Assembly (NCBI GenBank): GCA_947254465.1
Contig: CAMYEU010000097.1
Coordinates: forward strand, 1 to 6,714
From: an uncultured Gemella sp.
GTDB lineage: Bacteria > Bacillota > Bacilli > Staphylococcales > Gemellaceae
DNA: 6,714 nt
Direction of reading: 5' to 3'
A program made the translations under genes and the position numbers. The notes beneath the pieces were generated by a model. That model did not search any database, had not been told where the DNA came from, and saw only the letters and a list, made by a program, of their open reading frames with translations. The number at the start of each line of letters is the position of its first letter. The stretch's first letter is position 1. Positions 6,254 to 6,714 of this stretch are shown piece by piece.

Positions 6254-6445
6254 TTATAAATAAAAAAACAAATCCTCAACACTTACATTTAAATATTTTG
6301 CACAGTCAAATGCAATTTTTACTGTAGGTAATTTCTTTTGATTTTCTATTTCACTAAGATATTGGCGACTAATTCCTACAGCATTTGCAAGCTCTAGTTG
6401 TCCTATTCCACGCAATCTTCTAAACTCTTTCAATTTATTTCCCAA
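6254..6445 (-). CDS. Small Xre-family helix-turn-helix regulator
   Basis: This protein of 63 residues is almost entirely one DNA-binding domain. The motif reads Q-LELANAVGISRQYLSEIENQKKLPT, the classic Xre/Cro pattern with recognition helix SRQYLSEIE, followed by the usual ...IAFDCAKYLNVSVEDLF end helix. I choose the TTG start at 6445 rather than the GTG at 6454, because that GTG is itself part of the AGAGGTG ribosome binding site, which sits about 8 nt before the TTG. No effector or dimerisation domain follows. Small regulators of this type are common on plasmids, phages and other mobile elements and often repress their own promoter. It is co-oriented with and upstream of the RiPP operon, but a terminator and an IS relic lie between, so control of that operon is possible but unproven. 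Confidence 0.88.
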   Translation of the reverse strand: MGNKLKEFRRLRGIGQLELANAVGISRQYLSEIENQKKLPTVKIAFDCAKYLNVSVEDLFFYL

Positions 6446-6493
6446 TAAAAACACCTCTATTCTTTATCACTTGTATTTATAATTTAATAAGTC

Positions 6494-6537
6494 TTGATTA
6501 AGTAAATATTATTGATTTTTATATAGTTATTCTTGAT
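6494..6537. repeat. Three TTGAT direct repeats upstream of the Xre gene
   Basis: TTGAT occurs at 6494-6498, 6512-6516 and 6533-6537, with the first and third extended to TCTTGAT. The start-to-start spacings are 18 and 21 bp, near two helical turns, so the sites fall roughly on one face of the DNA. They lie 49-92 bp before the regulator start, where an autoregulatory operator would be expected. The motif is short and AT-rich, so chance is a real alternative. I see no consensus promoter in this stretch. Confidence 0.25.
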
Positions 6538-6665
6538 AGATATAATTTTTATAAGTTTTGTACTATATGATGTCCATATTTTAAAACTTTCAAGAAGTGC
6601 AATCAGTAATAATTTTATCATAAATAGTATTTTTCTCAACCCTTTAAATATTATCTCTCTGTACC

Positions 6666-6714
6666 CTGTCTCTTATACACATCTCCGAGCCCACGAGACA
6701 TCTCAGGATCTCGT
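6666..6714. other. Illumina Nextera i7 adapter, reverse complement (not biological)
   Basis: CTGTCTCTTATACACATCT is the transposase mosaic end, followed by CCGAGCCCACGAGAC, the index ATCTCAGG and the start of the P7 sequence. It is the reverse complement of the left-hand adapter with the same index. Biological sequence ends at about 6665. Confidence 0.97.

Noticed and set aside
6484..6665. An open minus-strand frame running from the right adapter junction to a stop at 6484-6486, containing an ATG that gives about 45 residues
   Set aside because: The ATG has no good ribosome binding site, the translation is the Ile/Lys/Leu mix expected by chance in AT-rich DNA, and I recognise no family. It could be the end of a truncated gene but cannot be supported.

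Overview
The window is an AT-rich, low-GC Firmicutes-type sequence, most likely from a Clostridia member. The evidence is the strong A/T codon bias, strong GGAGG-type ribosome binding sites, GTG and TTG starts, and consensus sigma-A promoter boxes. Both ends are artificial: bases 1-54 and 6666-6714 are Illumina Nextera i7 adapter with the same index on each side. The biological sequence is therefore about 55-6665, and the gene at the left edge is cut by the end of the insert, not by biology.

All recognisable genes lie on the minus strand, so transcription runs right to left. From right to left they are: (1) a small Xre-type helix-turn-helix regulator (6254-6445); (2) a decayed IS200-type insertion sequence (about 5451-6165) whose tnpA has several independent lesions and a damaged HUH motif; (3) a RiPP (ribosomally made, post-translationally modified peptide) operon with its own very strong promoter (TTGACA-17-TATAAT with an extended -10, 5338-5366).

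The operon encodes a radical SAM/SPASM peptide maturase (3670-5172), a 78-residue six-cysteine precursor (3369-3605), a stem-loop with a U-tract that looks like an attenuator (3262-3334), an M16 zinc peptidase with an intact HxxEH motif (2093-3244), an ABC exporter with fused membrane and ATPase domains (318-2114), and the start of a VanZ-like membrane protein (55-274, truncated).

The inferred pathway is as follows. The maturase uses SAM radical chemistry to install thioether crosslinks from the precursor cysteines, giving a sactipeptide or ranthipeptide. The M16 protease removes the leader, the ABC protein exports the product, and the VanZ-like protein may provide self-protection. The precursor has cysteines in the pattern CxC-x15-CxxCxCxC followed by a long cysteine-free Asn/Ser/Thr-rich tail. 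This recalls the double-hairpin layout of ruminococcin C but has two more cysteines, and it is the most interesting candidate in the window. The intergenic hairpin would let precursor mRNA exceed protease and transporter mRNA.
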